A DNA stretch of 64,000 bases from Planctomycetota bacterium (GTDB lineage: Bacteria > Planctomycetota > Phycisphaerae > WQYP01): contig JAKAVA010000043.1 in assembly GCA_021827645.1 (NCBI GenBank), positions 1 through 64,000 on the forward strand, read 5' to 3'. Position numbers and translations under genes: made by a program. The notes beneath the pieces were generated by a model, which worked only from the letters and a program-made list of their open reading frames with translations, ran no database searches and was not told the DNA's origin. Each line of letters opens with the position of its first letter. Position 1 is the first letter of the stretch. Below are positions 28,600 to 38,764 of the stretch, piece after piece.

Positions 28600-29865
28600 G
28601 TGCCGCAGCGGGTTGATTCACATAGCCATCATCCACAGGGCTTGATCCTGCTGATCAACGGCGGTTCATCGAACCTGAAACTGGCGGTATCAACTTTCAG
28701 CCTTCCGCCAAGGATGATCTTCCGGGAATCCATCGACTTTTCAGCTTCCAATATCGGGCGCCGGCGAAACTCCACCCAGCACGGCATCGTCCACGTTCCC
28801 CGCACGACCATCGGCAAATTAACCACGATGATTCGTTCCACCCTGACGCGGCACCTTATTGAACCCGACACCATCCAGGCAATCGGGCACCGAATTGTGC
28901 TCGCGGGGCCGGCGCTGGATCGGCATCAGGTCATCACCCCGCGGGTGCGACGGCAGTTGAATGAGTTAATTGAATTTGATCCGCAACATCTGCCCATGGA
29001 ATTGGCTCTCATAGACGCATGCAACGCCATGCTGCCTGGTGCCAGCGCGATCGCATGTTTTGATTCCGTGTTCCACAACACGATGCCGATGGCGGCGAAG
29101 GTGCTGCCGATTCCGTGGCGTTATTTTGTGCAGGGGGTGCGGCGATATGGGTTTCACGGGCTCTCGTATGCATCCCTTCTGCGGCAACTTCGACAGCTGG
29201 ACCCCGCTGCATCCCGCGGGAGGGTCATCATGGCGCATCTGGGGTCGGGATGCAGTCTGGCGGCTCTGCGGGGCGGAAAAACCGTTGCAACCACAATGGG
29301 CTTTACCCCGCTTGCGGGGGTGACGATGGGACACCGCACCGGGGATATTGACCCGGGTGTGATCTTGTATCTGATGAAGCGCGAAAATATCTCTCACGCC
29401 GGCATGGAGGCGTGGATGAACGCCAACTGCGGGCTGGCGGGTATTGCGGACAGCGGCGATATGAAAGTATTGCTGTCTCGGCGCGATCAACGGGCCCAGT
29501 TGGCTGTGGATATATTCTGCCACCGGATCGCGGGACAGATTGGTGCTTACGCAGCGGAGCTTAACGGGATTGACGCAGTGGTTTTCAGCGGCGGGATCGG
29601 GGAACATTCACACATGATCCGGCGCCATATTACAAGCCATCTGGGACACCTCGGCATCCGAGTCCATACGGCAGCGAATCGCGGCGGAGCGGAACAAATC
29701 AGCCCCCCCGGCACACGCCCCACCGTCTGGTGCCTGAAGACGGATGAAGAACTGGAGATAGGACACATTACCGTGGAATTATTACAAGCAGGAGTGACAT
29801 ATGGCAAACAACACAACGCGCACCAAACGGAAAGGCGTCGAAAAAGGAAGCGCCAAGGGACATGA
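28600..29865 (+). CDS. ackA: Acetate kinase
   Basis: Interconverts acetyl phosphate + ADP and acetate + ATP. 421 aa from GTG 28600; a TTG at 28642 would place the NGGSSNLK motif at the usual distance from the N-terminus, so the start is uncertain. Visible: [16 protein letters not shown] with the conserved Arg, [34 protein letters not shown] and VFSGGIGEH, with the late Glu in TDEELEIG. Two consensus residues differ: the last Ser of N-x-G-S-S-S is Asn, and the Asn of HLGNG is Ser. The basic C-terminal tail runs 65 bases into xfp, so the genes are coupled. Confidence 0.93.
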   Translation: MPQRVDSHSHHPQGLILLINGGSSNLKLAVSTFSLPPRMIFRESIDFSASNIGRRRNSTQHGIVHVPRTTIGKLTTMIRSTLTRHLIEPDTIQAIGHRIVLAGPALDRHQVITPRVRRQLNELIEFDPQHLPMELALIDACNAMLPGASAIACFDSVFHNTMPMAAKVLPIPWRYFVQGVRRYGFHGLSYASLLRQLRQLDPAASRGRVIMAHLGSGCSLAALRGGKTVATTMGFTPLAGVTMGHRTGDIDPGVILYLMKRENISHAGMEAWMNANCGLAGIADSGDMKVLLSRRDQRAQLAVDIFCHRIAGQIGAYAAELNGIDAVVFSGGIGEHSHMIRRHITSHLGHLGIRVHTAANRGGAEQISPPGTRPTVWCLKTDEELEIGHITVELLQAGVTYGKQHNAHQTERRRKRKRQGT

Positions 29866-32254
29866 CCATCGGCCGGCGCCGGCGACCGAAAGCCTGAACG
29901 ATAGGGAACTTCGGTTGATGGACGCCTATTGGCGGGCGGCGAATTATCTTTCTGTGGGGCAGATTTATCTGCTGGCCAATCCACTGCTTAAGGAGAAGCT
30001 TGATCTGAGCCACATCAAGCCGCGACTGCTGGGGCATTGGGGAACGACGCCGGGACAGAACTTCATCTATACGCATCTGAATCGGATTATTAAATTACAC
30101 GATCTGAACATGATCTACATCTCCGGGCCGGGGCACGGGGGGCCGGCGGTGGTAGCCCATACGTATCTTGAGGGGACCTACAGCGAGATTTATACGCACA
30201 TCACGCAGGATGAGGCCGGTCTGGCGAAACTGTTTCGGCAGTTCAGCTTTCCCGGAGGGATACCCAGCCATGTCGCCCCTGAAACGCCCGGGTCGATTCA
30301 TGAAGGGGGCGAGTTGGGATATTCCCTGGCGCACGCCTGCGGTGCGGTGTTGGACAACCCGGATCTGATTGCCGCCTGCGTGGTCGGCGACGGGGAAGCT
30401 GAGACGGGCCCGCTGGCGACATCGTGGCACATTAATAAATTCATCAACCCCGCCGGCGACGGTACGGTGCTGCCGATTCTGCATCTCAATGGGTACAAGA
30501 TCAGCAATCCGACGGTGCTGGCCCGCATCAGCCGTGAGGAATTGATCTCGCTGATGCGGGGGTACGGATGGGACCCGATGGTGGTCGAGGGGCATGAACC
30601 GATGAGCATGCACCGAAAGATGGCACAGGCATTGGACGAGGCGGTGAGAAAGATACGGGAATATCAGCGCAGGGCCCGTCACGGCCGGGCGGAGGTGGAG
30701 AGGCCCCGCTGGCCGATGCTGATCTTCATTACGCCCAAAGGGTGGACGGGGCCGAAGGAAGCCGACGGCAAGGCGGTGGAAGGCACATTCCGGGCGCACC
30801 AGGTTCCGCTTTCAAGTCCGGCGGAAAATCCCCGGCATCTCAAGGCATTGGAAGCGTGGCTGCGCAGCTACCGGCCTGAAGAACTCTTTGATGCTGAGGG
30901 TCGGCTGCAACCGGAAATCGCGGCGCTGGCGCCGGTAGGGGAAAGACGCATGAGCGCCAATCCGCATGCCAACGGGGGTGCCCTGCTGAAAGACCTGCGG
31001 CTGCCCGATTTCCGGCGATATGCCGTTGACGTGCCCGCGCCGGGATCGGTTGATGCGCAGGACACACTGGTGCTGGGCGGCTATCTGCGGGATGTGATCA
31101 AGCTTAACGCCGATATGCGCAATTTCCGCATTTTCGGTCCCGATGAAACGATGTCGAATCGGCTCAGCCATGTATTTGAGGAAACCGTTCGCCAATGGGA
31201 TGCGGAAATCCGCCCCGGCGACGAGTTTCTCTCATCCGGCGGGCGGGTGATGGAAGTGCTCAGCGAACATCTGTGTCAGGGATGGCTGGAGGGGTATCTG
31301 CTCACCGGTCGTCACGGCCTGATCAACAGCTATGAGGCGTTTATCCATATTGTTGATTCCATGTTTAATCAACATGCCAAATGGTTGAAGGTGACACGGG
31401 GACTGGCTTGGCGGCGGCCGCTGGCATCGCTGAATTATCTGCTCGCATCGCATGTGTGGCGACAGGATCATAACGGCTTTACCCATCAGGACCCGGGTTT
31501 TATTGATCATGTGGTTAATAAAAAGGCATCGGTGGTGCGGGTTTATCTTCCGCCCGACGCAAATTGCCTTCTGTCGGTGATGGATCATTGCCTGCGATCG
31601 CGGCATTATGTCAATGTGGTGGTCGCGGGGAAACATGATGCTCCGCAGTGGCTTTCGATGGATGAAGCGGTGCGGCACTGCACGGCGGGGATCGGCATCT
31701 GGCCGTGGGCAAGCAACGATGAAGGCGGCGACCCGGATGTGGTGATGGCGGCGGCCGGGGATGTGCCGACGCTGGAAACGCTCGCGGCGATTTCGCTGGT
31801 GAGAGAATTCCTGCCGGAATTGAAAATCCGCTTCATCAATGTGGTGGATCTGATGCGGCTGGAACCGTCGGATGAACATCCGCATGGGCTGACGGATAAA
31901 GATTTCGATGTGCTCTTTACGACCGACAAACCGATCATCTTCGCGTATCACGGATATCCGTGGTTGATCCATCGACTCACCTACCGACGGACGAATCATC
32001 GCCATCTGCATGTGCGCGGTTATAAGGAGGAAGGGACGATTACCACGCCATTCGACATGGCGGTTCTCAACGATATGGATCGCTTTCACCTCGCGGGAGA
32101 TGTGATTGACCGGTTGCCGCAGCTCGGTTCACGGGCCGCCTATTTCAAACAGGCGTTGCGGGATAAGCTGCTGGTTCACCGCGAGCATCTGCTGCGGAGC
32201 GGGATGGATCTGCCGGAGGTGGCGCAGTGGCGCTGGAAGGGGTCGAAAGGGTGA
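29801..32254 (+). CDS. xfp: Xylulose-5-phosphate/fructose-6-phosphate phosphoketolase
   Basis: Thiamine-diphosphate enzyme that splits xylulose-5-P or fructose-6-P with phosphate into acetyl phosphate plus glyceraldehyde-3-P or erythrose-4-P. 817 aa, full length. Motifs: [39 protein letters not shown], the TPP-binding [13 protein letters not shown], and [14 protein letters not shown] 29801 has AGGAG (29790-29794) 6 nt upstream, which supports the overlap with ackA. The product of this enzyme is the substrate of AckA, giving ATP and acetate without the lower glycolytic steps. Confidence 0.96.
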   Translation: MANNTTRTKRKGVEKGSAKGHDHRPAPATESLNDRELRLMDAYWRAANYLSVGQIYLLANPLLKEKLDLSHIKPRLLGHWGTTPGQNFIYTHLNRIIKLHDLNMIYISGPGHGGPAVVAHTYLEGTYSEIYTHITQDEAGLAKLFRQFSFPGGIPSHVAPETPGSIHEGGELGYSLAHACGAVLDNPDLIAACVVGDGEAETGPLATSWHINKFINPAGDGTVLPILHLNGYKISNPTVLARISREELISLMRGYGWDPMVVEGHEPMSMHRKMAQALDEAVRKIREYQRRARHGRAEVERPRWPMLIFITPKGWTGPKEADGKAVEGTFRAHQVPLSSPAENPRHLKALEAWLRSYRPEELFDAEGRLQPEIAALAPVGERRMSANPHANGGALLKDLRLPDFRRYAVDVPAPGSVDAQDTLVLGGYLRDVIKLNADMRNFRIFGPDETMSNRLSHVFEETVRQWDAEIRPGDEFLSSGGRVMEVLSEHLCQGWLEGYLLTGRHGLINSYEAFIHIVDSMFNQHAKWLKVTRGLAWRRPLASLNYLLASHVWRQDHNGFTHQDPGFIDHVVNKKASVVRVYLPPDANCLLSVMDHCLRSRHYVNVVVAGKHDAPQWLSMDEAVRHCTAGIGIWPWASNDEGGDPDVVMAAAGDVPTLETLAAISLVREFLPELKIRFINVVDLMRLEPSDEHPHGLTDKDFDVLFTTDKPIIFAYHGYPWLIHRLTYRRTNHRHLHVRGYKEEGTITTPFDMAVLNDMDRFHLAGDVIDRLPQLGSRAAYFKQALRDKLLVHREHLLRSGMDLPEVAQWRWKGSKG

Positions 32255-32277
32255 CCCCGGAGGGATGCCCTTCGGGG
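32255..32277. terminator. Hairpin between convergent xfp and glycosidase genes
   Basis: CCCCGGAGGG (32255-32264) pairs with CCCTTCGGGG (32268-32277) around a 3-nt loop, directly after the xfp TGA. There is no T-run, so it is more an mRNA-end stabiliser or weak bidirectional terminator than a classic one. Confidence 0.45.
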
Positions 32278-32291
32278 GCCGGACCGGCCGA

Positions 32292-34976
32292 TCATGCACC
32301 GCTGCTGGTGTAATTGCGCGTAGCGTAATCAATCATCTGCACCACAAGGGCCGTCCAACCGGTCTGATGAGATGCCCCGATTCCCGCGCCATTGTCGCCG
32401 TGATAATACTCATTGAACTGGATAAGGTCCTTCCAGAGCGGGTTTTGTTGAAACATCGCCTGGCCGCCGAACGCGGGGCGCCGGCCATCATTTCCAACGG
32501 TGAAGATGCTGATCATCCGTCGGCAGAGTTCCTCGGAAAGTTGCAGCAGGTTGATTTTATCCCCTGAAGCTGAAGGGTTATTAACCGTCACCGAATCGCC
32601 ATAAAAGCGGTTGTAGGTTCGCAGGGCCGTGATCAGCAGGTAATTGGTGGGAAACCATACCGGGCCCCGCCAGTTGGAATTGCCTCCGAAAAGCCCGGAG
32701 GTGGATTCGGCCGGTTCGTACTGGACGGTTAATTCGTGGCCATCGAGCCGAAGGCGATAGGGGTTGTTGAGATAATATTTGGACAGCGACCGCACGCCGT
32801 AGGGGGAGAGAAATTCATTTTCATCCACGACGCGGGCGAGCACGCGCTGCAGGCGATGCTGGTTGGCGATGCTCAGCAGGAGCCGCTCGCCGTCAGCGGA
32901 GGTGCTGATACCGACACACTCATTGCCGACGCGCTGGCGCATATCGGCGGAATGCCAGCGATCCTTGAAGGCGGGCAGGTTGACGAACCAGCTCTTTTCC
33001 AGAATCTGCACGGCATAAAGGGGGATGATGCCGACGTTAGACCGCAGCCGGAGCGGAATCACAGTGCGGCCCTCATCGCTGGTGATTTTGTCGTAATAAA
33101 ACCCATCCTGCGAATCCCAGAGGCCGCCGCCCCCTTCAACGGGTGCATTGATCGCTTCGGAGATGGCCAGGAAGTGGTCAAAAAATTTCAGGGCGAGATG
33201 GCTGTAGGTGGGGTCCACCTGGGAGAGTTCAATGGCGATGGTCATCATGTTGAGGCAGAAGAGGCCCATCCAGCCGGTACCATCCGCCTGTTCCAGTGAG
33301 AGGCCGTTGGGCAGGGGCTGACTGCGGTTAAAGATGGAAATATTATCCAACCCCAGAAATCCGCCCTGAAAGATATTTTTGCCCACGCTGTCCTTGCGAT
33401 TAACCCACCAGACAAAGTTAATCAGCAGCTTATGGAACATGCGTTCGAGAAATTCATGATCCCCTTTTTTCTTACGCCGTTTTTCATTGTTATAGATGCG
33501 CCAGGTGACCAGCGCCTGAACCGGCGGATTCACATCGCCAAAGGCCCATTCATAGGCGGGCAACTGGCCCGAGAGGTTCTGGTACCGCTCGGAAACGATC
33601 AATTCCATGTGTGACTTGGCGAGGTCCAGATCGACATAACAGAGTGTAAGGAGATGAAACGCCCAGTCCCAGGCGGCAAACCATGGATATTCCCATGAAT
33701 CGGGCATGACGATGATGTCTCGGGCATTAAACCGTGTCCATTCGTGATTGCGTCCCTTGAGACGCTGGGGCGGCGGCGTGCAATCATCATCTCCCTTGAG
33801 CCATTCCTCAACAGGGTAATTGTAAAATTGTTTGTTCCACAAAATTCCGGAAAGGGCCTGGCGGGAAATCTGTCGCCATGTGCCGTCCGTTTTTTCCGGC
33901 AACATGCGGGCATAGAAATGGTCAGCTTCCTTTTTTCGGGCGTCGAATGTCGTTTGGCAGTCCTTGAATGGGTTATCCATCTTCGCATCGGAAAGGAGCA
34001 CTTCCACCACCTTGGTGGATTGGGGCGCGATGAGCCAGTTGAAATAAACCGCCGCCTTGGTGCCCAGCGGTTTGTGATGCACAGCTGTTTGCTTTCCATT
34101 GACAAAATAATCATGAAACGCATCTTTCACGGCGGGGTGGGTATTGGGAACGCCGTAGAGCTTCTGACGGTTGGTTTCATTGAAGGTAAAGAGCGTTTCC
34201 GCGACTCCGGCGGCGTAGAAGTAGCAGGTACCCAGCTGCTCATGGGTGGCTTTGATGGCAACATCGCCGCTGTCTTGATTCCCCTCAAGCGAAAGGACGG
34301 GTTCGGCAGGGGAATTTTTATTCCAGGACCAGGTGTTACGGAACCAGAGGGTTGGAAGCAGATGAAACGGGGCCGGAGATTTGCCGCAATTTTTAATACT
34401 GTAGCGGGCGAATATCTTACCCGCATCGAGTTTGGCGTATTCGATGGTGATATCAAAAAAAGCGTCTTCCGCAAAGATGCCGGTATCGACAAGTTCATAT
34501 TCCGGCAGATTGGGACCGCGGTGGCGGTTGATTTCCACCAGGGCCCGATACGGAAATTCCGCATGTGGGTAACGATAGATCATCTTCATGTAGGAATGCG
34601 ACGGCACATTGTCGGTGGCAAACCAGTATTCCTTTACATCCTCGCCATGATTTCCCTCTTCGTTGGTGAGCCCGAAGAATCGCTCTTTGAGGATCGGGTC
34701 GCGGCCGTTCCAAAAGGTCGGGGCAAAACAGAGCAACTGCTGGTCATCGCAGATTCCGGCGATGCCGTCCTCGCTCCAGCGATAGGCCCGGCTGCGGGCC
34801 ATATCATGAGAAAAATAAGTCCAGGCTGAACCGTCGGGTGAATAATCCTCGCGGACGGTCCCCCAGGCGCGGGCGGAGACATAGGGGCCCCACCGGCGCC
34901 ATTTGGCGGCCTCTTCCGGTTTAGCCATCTTGTTGATCTCGTGGTTGGCGGCATCAAATTCTGGAGTGGGTTGCAT
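32292..34976 (-). CDS. Glycoside hydrolase, GH63/MGH1-like (alpha/alpha barrel)
   Basis: A large cytoplasmic (no signal peptide) glycosidase-like protein of 894 aa. The N-terminal beta-rich part starts with GPYVSARAWGTVREDYS and contains a SWNKNSPAEPVLSL-type segment. The C-terminal alpha/alpha toroid has WEYPWFAAWDWAFHLLTLCYVD, GTGWMGLFCLNMM, LWDSQDGFYYD and WRGPVWFPTNYLLI, a pattern seen in GH63 and MGH1-type enzymes that act on alpha-glucosides. The true substrate is unknown; a role in trehalose- or glucosyl-compatible-solute turnover is possible but not shown. Start codon ATG with only a weak G-rich site upstream. Confidence 0.85.
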   Translation of the reverse strand: MQPTPEFDAANHEINKMAKPEEAAKWRRWGPYVSARAWGTVREDYSPDGSAWTYFSHDMARSRAYRWSEDGIAGICDDQQLLCFAPTFWNGRDPILKERFFGLTNEEGNHGEDVKEYWFATDNVPSHSYMKMIYRYPHAEFPYRALVEINRHRGPNLPEYELVDTGIFAEDAFFDITIEYAKLDAGKIFARYSIKNCGKSPAPFHLLPTLWFRNTWSWNKNSPAEPVLSLEGNQDSGDVAIKATHEQLGTCYFYAAGVAETLFTFNETNRQKLYGVPNTHPAVKDAFHDYFVNGKQTAVHHKPLGTKAAVYFNWLIAPQSTKVVEVLLSDAKMDNPFKDCQTTFDARKKEADHFYARMLPEKTDGTWRQISRQALSGILWNKQFYNYPVEEWLKGDDDCTPPPQRLKGRNHEWTRFNARDIIVMPDSWEYPWFAAWDWAFHLLTLCYVDLDLAKSHMELIVSERYQNLSGQLPAYEWAFGDVNPPVQALVTWRIYNNEKRRKKKGDHEFLERMFHKLLINFVWWVNRKDSVGKNIFQGGFLGLDNISIFNRSQPLPNGLSLEQADGTGWMGLFCLNMMTIAIELSQVDPTYSHLALKFFDHFLAISEAINAPVEGGGGLWDSQDGFYYDKITSDEGRTVIPLRLRSNVGIIPLYAVQILEKSWFVNLPAFKDRWHSADMRQRVGNECVGISTSADGERLLLSIANQHRLQRVLARVVDENEFLSPYGVRSLSKYYLNNPYRLRLDGHELTVQYEPAESTSGLFGGNSNWRGPVWFPTNYLLITALRTYNRFYGDSVTVNNPSASGDKINLLQLSEELCRRMISIFTVGNDGRRPAFGGQAMFQQNPLWKDLIQFNEYYHGDNGAGIGASHQTGWTALVVQMIDYATRNYTSSGA

Positions 34977-35342
34977 ATCGGCCCCCGATTAAAGTGCACG
35001 GACCTAGGAATCCAATCTATTCCTTAACCGATTGTAACCTACGATACAAGGATCAGCCGATAAAATCGCGACCGCCGGTACGCCGGCAGGCCCCGCCGGC
35101 GCCGGGCCATCCCGCAAGATTTTGGAGAGCTGGACGGATTTTGGCGGCAGCCGCGCCGGGGGAGGTTCAATCTCCCAGTCGGCAGATGGTGTTGGCGACC
35201 GGCGATGAGCCGATTAGAATAAGGAAGGAACGGATAACCATCCGTTGCAGTCGCCCAGCGCCGGTGAATTCGGGAGCCGCCACAACGGGGTGAGGTTCCG
35301 ACGGGATTTTTCGCGCTGCGGCCGAATTTAAGGGAACAGGGC
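34977..35342. other. Divergent intergenic region with two hairpins, upstream of pdhA
   Basis: 366 bases between divergent genes. Seen: CGCCGGC (35081-35087) / GCCGGCG (35095-35101), a perfect 7-bp stem, and AACGGAT (35229-35235) / ATCCGTT (35240-35246) with a 4-base loop. AT-rich sequence near 35010-35070 could hold the promoters, but no hexamer pair is convincing. No gene is seen. Confidence 0.45.
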
Positions 35343-36356
35343 GTGACGACAGTAACAGTGCCTGCCGTTAAGGCGGAACCCACCGATGCGGAACTCATGC
35401 AATGGTATCGACAGATGGTGCTGATCCGGCAGTTTGAACTCCGGTGCGCACAATCTTATCAGCAACAGAAGATCGGCGGATTCTGCCACCTGTATGTGGG
35501 GCAGGAAGCTGTTGCGGTGGGATCGATCGGGGCGGTACGTCCAGATGACTACATTATTACCGCGTACCGGGACCACGGGCATGCGATAGCGCGCGGCATG
35601 GACATTTACCCACTATTCGGCGAGCTTTACGGAAAGCGCTCCGGGTGCTCGCACGGTAAGGGTGGGTCGATGCATTTTTTTGATGCGGAGAAGAATTTTT
35701 TCGGGGGCCATGCGATTGTCGGTGCCCACATTCCACTGGCGGTGGGATTGGGATGGGCGATCAAATATCGCAAGCAGGATCGCGTTGCGCTCTGCTACTT
35801 TGGCGATGGGGCGATCAATCAGGGATCGTTTCATGAGGCGCTGAATCTGGCCGGTCTGTTCAAGTTGCCGTGCATCTTTCTGGTGGAAAATAACGGATAC
35901 GGCATGGGTACCCATGTGCACCGGGCGTCGGCGGTGACGGACTTGAAACTGCGGACCGCAGATGCTTATGGTATTCCGGGGAAAGATGTCGACGGGATGG
36001 ACTGTCTGGCGATGTACCGGATGGTGCGGTCGGCGGCGGATTACTGCCGGGCGGGAAATGGATCGATATTTCTGGAAGTGAAGACTTACCGCTACCGCGG
36101 TCACAGCATGTCAGACCCGCAGAAATATCGAACACGGGAAGAGGTGGCCGAATTTCAGAAGCATGATCCGATCGGTCGGCTGGAAAAGATTCTGCAGGAA
36201 AAGCGGCTTTTGGATGATGCCAAGATCAGTGCGATCGCGGACGAAATTCACCGGGAGGTGGAGGCGGCCCATGAGAAGGCCGATGCCGATCCGACACCGG
36301 ATCTGGAAGATGTATGGACGGACATCTACGCACAACCGTTCGGGCCGTACCGTTGA
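35343..36356 (+). CDS. pdhA: Pyruvate dehydrogenase E1 component, alpha subunit
   Basis: With PdhB it decarboxylates pyruvate on thiamine diphosphate and passes the acetyl group to a lipoyl E2. 337 aa from GTG, preceded by an AAGGGAACAGG stretch. Motifs: FCHLYVGQEAVAVG, TAYRDHGHAIARG, GKGGSMHFF, and the TPP signature GDGAINQGSFHEALNLAG...ENN. The C-terminal YRYRGHSMSDP phosphorylation-loop-like motif is kept. pdhB follows after 106 bases. Confidence 0.94.
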   Translation: MTTVTVPAVKAEPTDAELMQWYRQMVLIRQFELRCAQSYQQQKIGGFCHLYVGQEAVAVGSIGAVRPDDYIITAYRDHGHAIARGMDIYPLFGELYGKRSGCSHGKGGSMHFFDAEKNFFGGHAIVGAHIPLAVGLGWAIKYRKQDRVALCYFGDGAINQGSFHEALNLAGLFKLPCIFLVENNGYGMGTHVHRASAVTDLKLRTADAYGIPGKDVDGMDCLAMYRMVRSAADYCRAGNGSIFLEVKTYRYRGHSMSDPQKYRTREEVAEFQKHDPIGRLEKILQEKRLLDDAKISAIADEIHREVEAAHEKADADPTPDLEDVWTDIYAQPFGPYR

Positions 36357-36462
36357 TCAATATGAAAAAATAGAAGAGTGAAACAGAGCCGGCCGTTGCA
36401 GGGCGTCCTCACATCGGGCGGCGAAACTAAACCCCAATGCCCCCATGCGGGAAGGATAAAAT

Positions 36463-37449
36463 ATGCCAGTGATTCAAATGCGGGAAGCTCTCAATCAGGC
36501 GATGTGTGAAGAGATGGAGCGCGACCCGGATGTATTTCTGATGGGAGAGGAAGTAGCGGAATATGACGGCGCCTACAAGGTGTCGCAGGGGATGCTGGCG
36601 AAGTTCGGCCCCATGCGGGTGGTGGATTCCCCCATTTCGGAATGCGGATTTGCCGGCCTGGGAGTGGGTGCGGCGATGGTCGGGATGCGGCCGATTATTG
36701 AATTTATGACTTTTTCATTTTCGCTGGTCGCGTTTGATCAGGTGGTGAACAACGCACCGAAGGTGCGGCATATGTCGGGCGGGCAACTCAGCGTGCCGAT
36801 CGTTTTCCGCGGCATCTCGGGTCCCGGGCAGCAGCTTGGGGCGACGCACTCGTGGACGGTCGATGCGATTTACACGCATGTGCCGGGCCTCAAGGTGGTC
36901 ATTCCCTCAACGCCCTATGACGCCAAGGGACTGCTCAAGACTGCCATCCGGGATAATGATCCGGTCATCTTCCTTGAAAATGAATCGATGTACGGAAACC
37001 GCGGCGAAGTACCGGAAGAGGAATATCTGATTGAATTCGGGCGTGCAGACATTAAACGCCCCGGAACCGACTGCACCGTGGTGGGCTGGGGGCATACAGT
37101 GCTCACGGCGATGGCGGCAGCGGAGGAACTTGAAAAATCGCACGGGATCAATGTCGAGGTCATTGACCTGCGCACGCTTCGGCCGATGGATCTGGATTCC
37201 ATTCTGACATCAGTAAAAAAGACGGGATACTGTGTGACGGTGGAAGAGGGGTATCCGACATGCGGCGTGGGAGCTGAAATTGCGGCGCAGGTTCAGCAAC
37301 ACTGTTTTGACGATTTGGATAACAGCGTGGTACGCGTAGCGGCCCTCGATGTGCCGATGCCCTACAGCAAGCCGCTTCTCCAGCACGTGGTGCCGGGTGT
37401 GGAGCGGGTGGCGGAAGCGATTAAACAGGCGATTTATTTTCAGGGGTGA
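36463..37449 (+). CDS. pdhB: Pyruvate dehydrogenase E1 component, beta subunit
   Basis: 328 aa, the usual length. Motifs: REALNQAMCEEMERDPDVFLMGEEV, DSPISECGFAGLGVGAAM, GRADIKRPGTDCTVVGWG near the middle, and EVIDLRTLRPMD. GGAAGG precedes the ATG. It forms the alpha2beta2 E1 with PdhA. The E2 and E3 genes that usually follow are absent; the next gene is pgeF-like. Confidence 0.95.
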   Translation: MPVIQMREALNQAMCEEMERDPDVFLMGEEVAEYDGAYKVSQGMLAKFGPMRVVDSPISECGFAGLGVGAAMVGMRPIIEFMTFSFSLVAFDQVVNNAPKVRHMSGGQLSVPIVFRGISGPGQQLGATHSWTVDAIYTHVPGLKVVIPSTPYDAKGLLKTAIRDNDPVIFLENESMYGNRGEVPEEEYLIEFGRADIKRPGTDCTVVGWGHTVLTAMAAAEELEKSHGINVEVIDLRTLRPMDLDSILTSVKKTGYCVTVEEGYPTCGVGAEIAAQVQQHCFDDLDNSVVRVAALDVPMPYSKPLLQHVVPGVERVAEAIKQAIYFQG

Positions 37450-37508
37450 GCCTGAAGCGATTGCGGGCGCGGTGAGGGAGGCACGGGCTCCCCAGGTTAA
37501 CGCAGGGA

Positions 37509-38396
37509 ATGGGCACGGCTGATGCGGTGGCCACGCAATACCACTCCTGGCTGGACAGACTCCTGATGGAATTGACTCAAACTGCAAGCCCCGATGGTGT
37601 TGTCTATTTCACATCCCCAACATTAACGGCCGCCGGTTTTGTGCATGGTTTTTCAACGCGCCTCGGCGGAATATCCCCTCCTCCATTTGAAAGCCTGAAT
37701 CTTGGAAATGCCGCCGGCGGCCCGCGGGATGAGACCGAAAACATCACGGAGAATCAGAAGCGATTTCTTTCGGCGATTGGAGCCGATGATTTCCGCCTCG
37801 TGACCGTTCGTCAGGTGCACGGTGCGGATGTGGCCGTTGCCGGCGCAGGGGATGCGGGGCATGGCGAAAGGAATGCCAACGATTCTGCGCCATGCGCCGA
37901 TGCTTTGGTGGTGCGGGATCCCGGATTATTGGCCGGGATGCGAACGGCGGACTGCGTGCCGATTTTGATCGGATCGCGTGACGGGCGAATAGCCGCAGCT
38001 GTGCATGCGGGTTGGCGGGGACTTGTTTCGGGAGTAATTGGTGCCTGCATCCGCTGCATGGAAGCAGCAGGCTTTCCCGCCGGCCAACTTGTCGCCGCCA
38101 TCGGCCCCTGCATCGGCGAGCGAATCTATGAAGTGGGGCCGGAGGTTGCTCAGGCATTTGAGCAGGCGGGCCTTCGCGCTGCGGTGAAGAAATATTCCAA
38201 GCCGCATATCAACTTAAATCTTGCAAGCCGGATCGAACTGGTGCACGCGGGCATCACGCAAATTGATACATCCGAGCTGTGCACCAGTGAACGGGCGGGG
38301 CTCTTTTATTCTCACCGCCGAGACCACGGGGCGACGGGGCGCCTTTTGGCCGCGATCGGACTGCCGCGAGGGTGGAACAGGCTGCCGCATCGGTAA
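37509..38396 (+). CDS. pgeF: PgeF/YfiH family protein (laccase-domain purine nucleoside phosphorylase type)
   Basis: This family has been described as a polyphenol oxidase and later as a zinc-dependent purine nucleoside phosphorylase/adenosine deaminase that can also edit peptidoglycan precursors. 295 aa from ATG 37509, or 276 aa from ATG 37566 (family-like N-terminus begins after the second). The metal-ligand motifs are present: VRQVHGADV, RTADCVPIL and VHAGWRG, along with AIGPCIG and a final FYSHRRDHGATGR. The gene stands 60 bases after pdhB and may be read from the same transcript. Confidence 0.92.
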   Translation: MGTADAVATQYHSWLDRLLMELTQTASPDGVVYFTSPTLTAAGFVHGFSTRLGGISPPPFESLNLGNAAGGPRDETENITENQKRFLSAIGADDFRLVTVRQVHGADVAVAGAGDAGHGERNANDSAPCADALVVRDPGLLAGMRTADCVPILIGSRDGRIAAAVHAGWRGLVSGVIGACIRCMEAAGFPAGQLVAAIGPCIGERIYEVGPEVAQAFEQAGLRAAVKKYSKPHINLNLASRIELVHAGITQIDTSELCTSERAGLFYSHRRDHGATGRLLAAIGLPRGWNRLPHR

Positions 38397-38485
38397 ATGC
38401 CACCTGCAACATGCCGACGCGCCCAACGATCACCTGCCGATCCACCCGCCGCAGAAACGGCGGAGCGGGGCGAAGAGGCCGGAAA

Positions 38486-38644
38486 TTACATTTCCAAGCT
38501 TGCGGAATCGAGCGGTACCGTATGAAATTGAGCGAGGAGGCGTCTGGCTTCAAGCCGCGCCTGTTTGCGATGCTGAAAGCTCCCTTTGTTAAAACCGATT
38601 TTGTGGGTACGAACTTTGGAACCGGAAGTGCGTCGATGTGCCAT
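38486..38644 (-). CDS. Candidate 52-aa basic protein downstream of tsaD
   Basis: A small frame inside the 368-base gap between convergent pgeF and tsaD. Its ATG has a perfect GGAGG (38650-38654) with 5-nt spacing, the same arrangement as in front of tssC. The product is very basic in its first 36 residues (eight Arg, five Lys, three His) and could bind nucleic acid. No family is recognised. It would be the last gene of the receiver-ctp-tsaD run. An overlapping plus-strand frame has no ribosome-binding site. Confidence 0.4.
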   Translation of the reverse strand: MAHRRTSGSKVRTHKIGFNKGSFQHRKQARLEARRLLAQFHTVPLDSASLEM

Positions 38645-38764
38645 AAAGACCTCCATATCGTAAGGACCCGGACATCTCAGACCCGGCGGCCGATGAGGCA
38701 TCGGCAAAACCACCGAGCCGAGGTAACACACGTCTCCGTGACGCAAACATTATGCCAAACGTCA

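Noticed and set aside
35153-35180. tRNA T-arm-like sequence (GGTTCAATC within a GGGAG/CTCCC stem)
   Set aside because: No acceptor stem, D-arm or anticodon arm can be formed at the right distances; it is an isolated hairpin.
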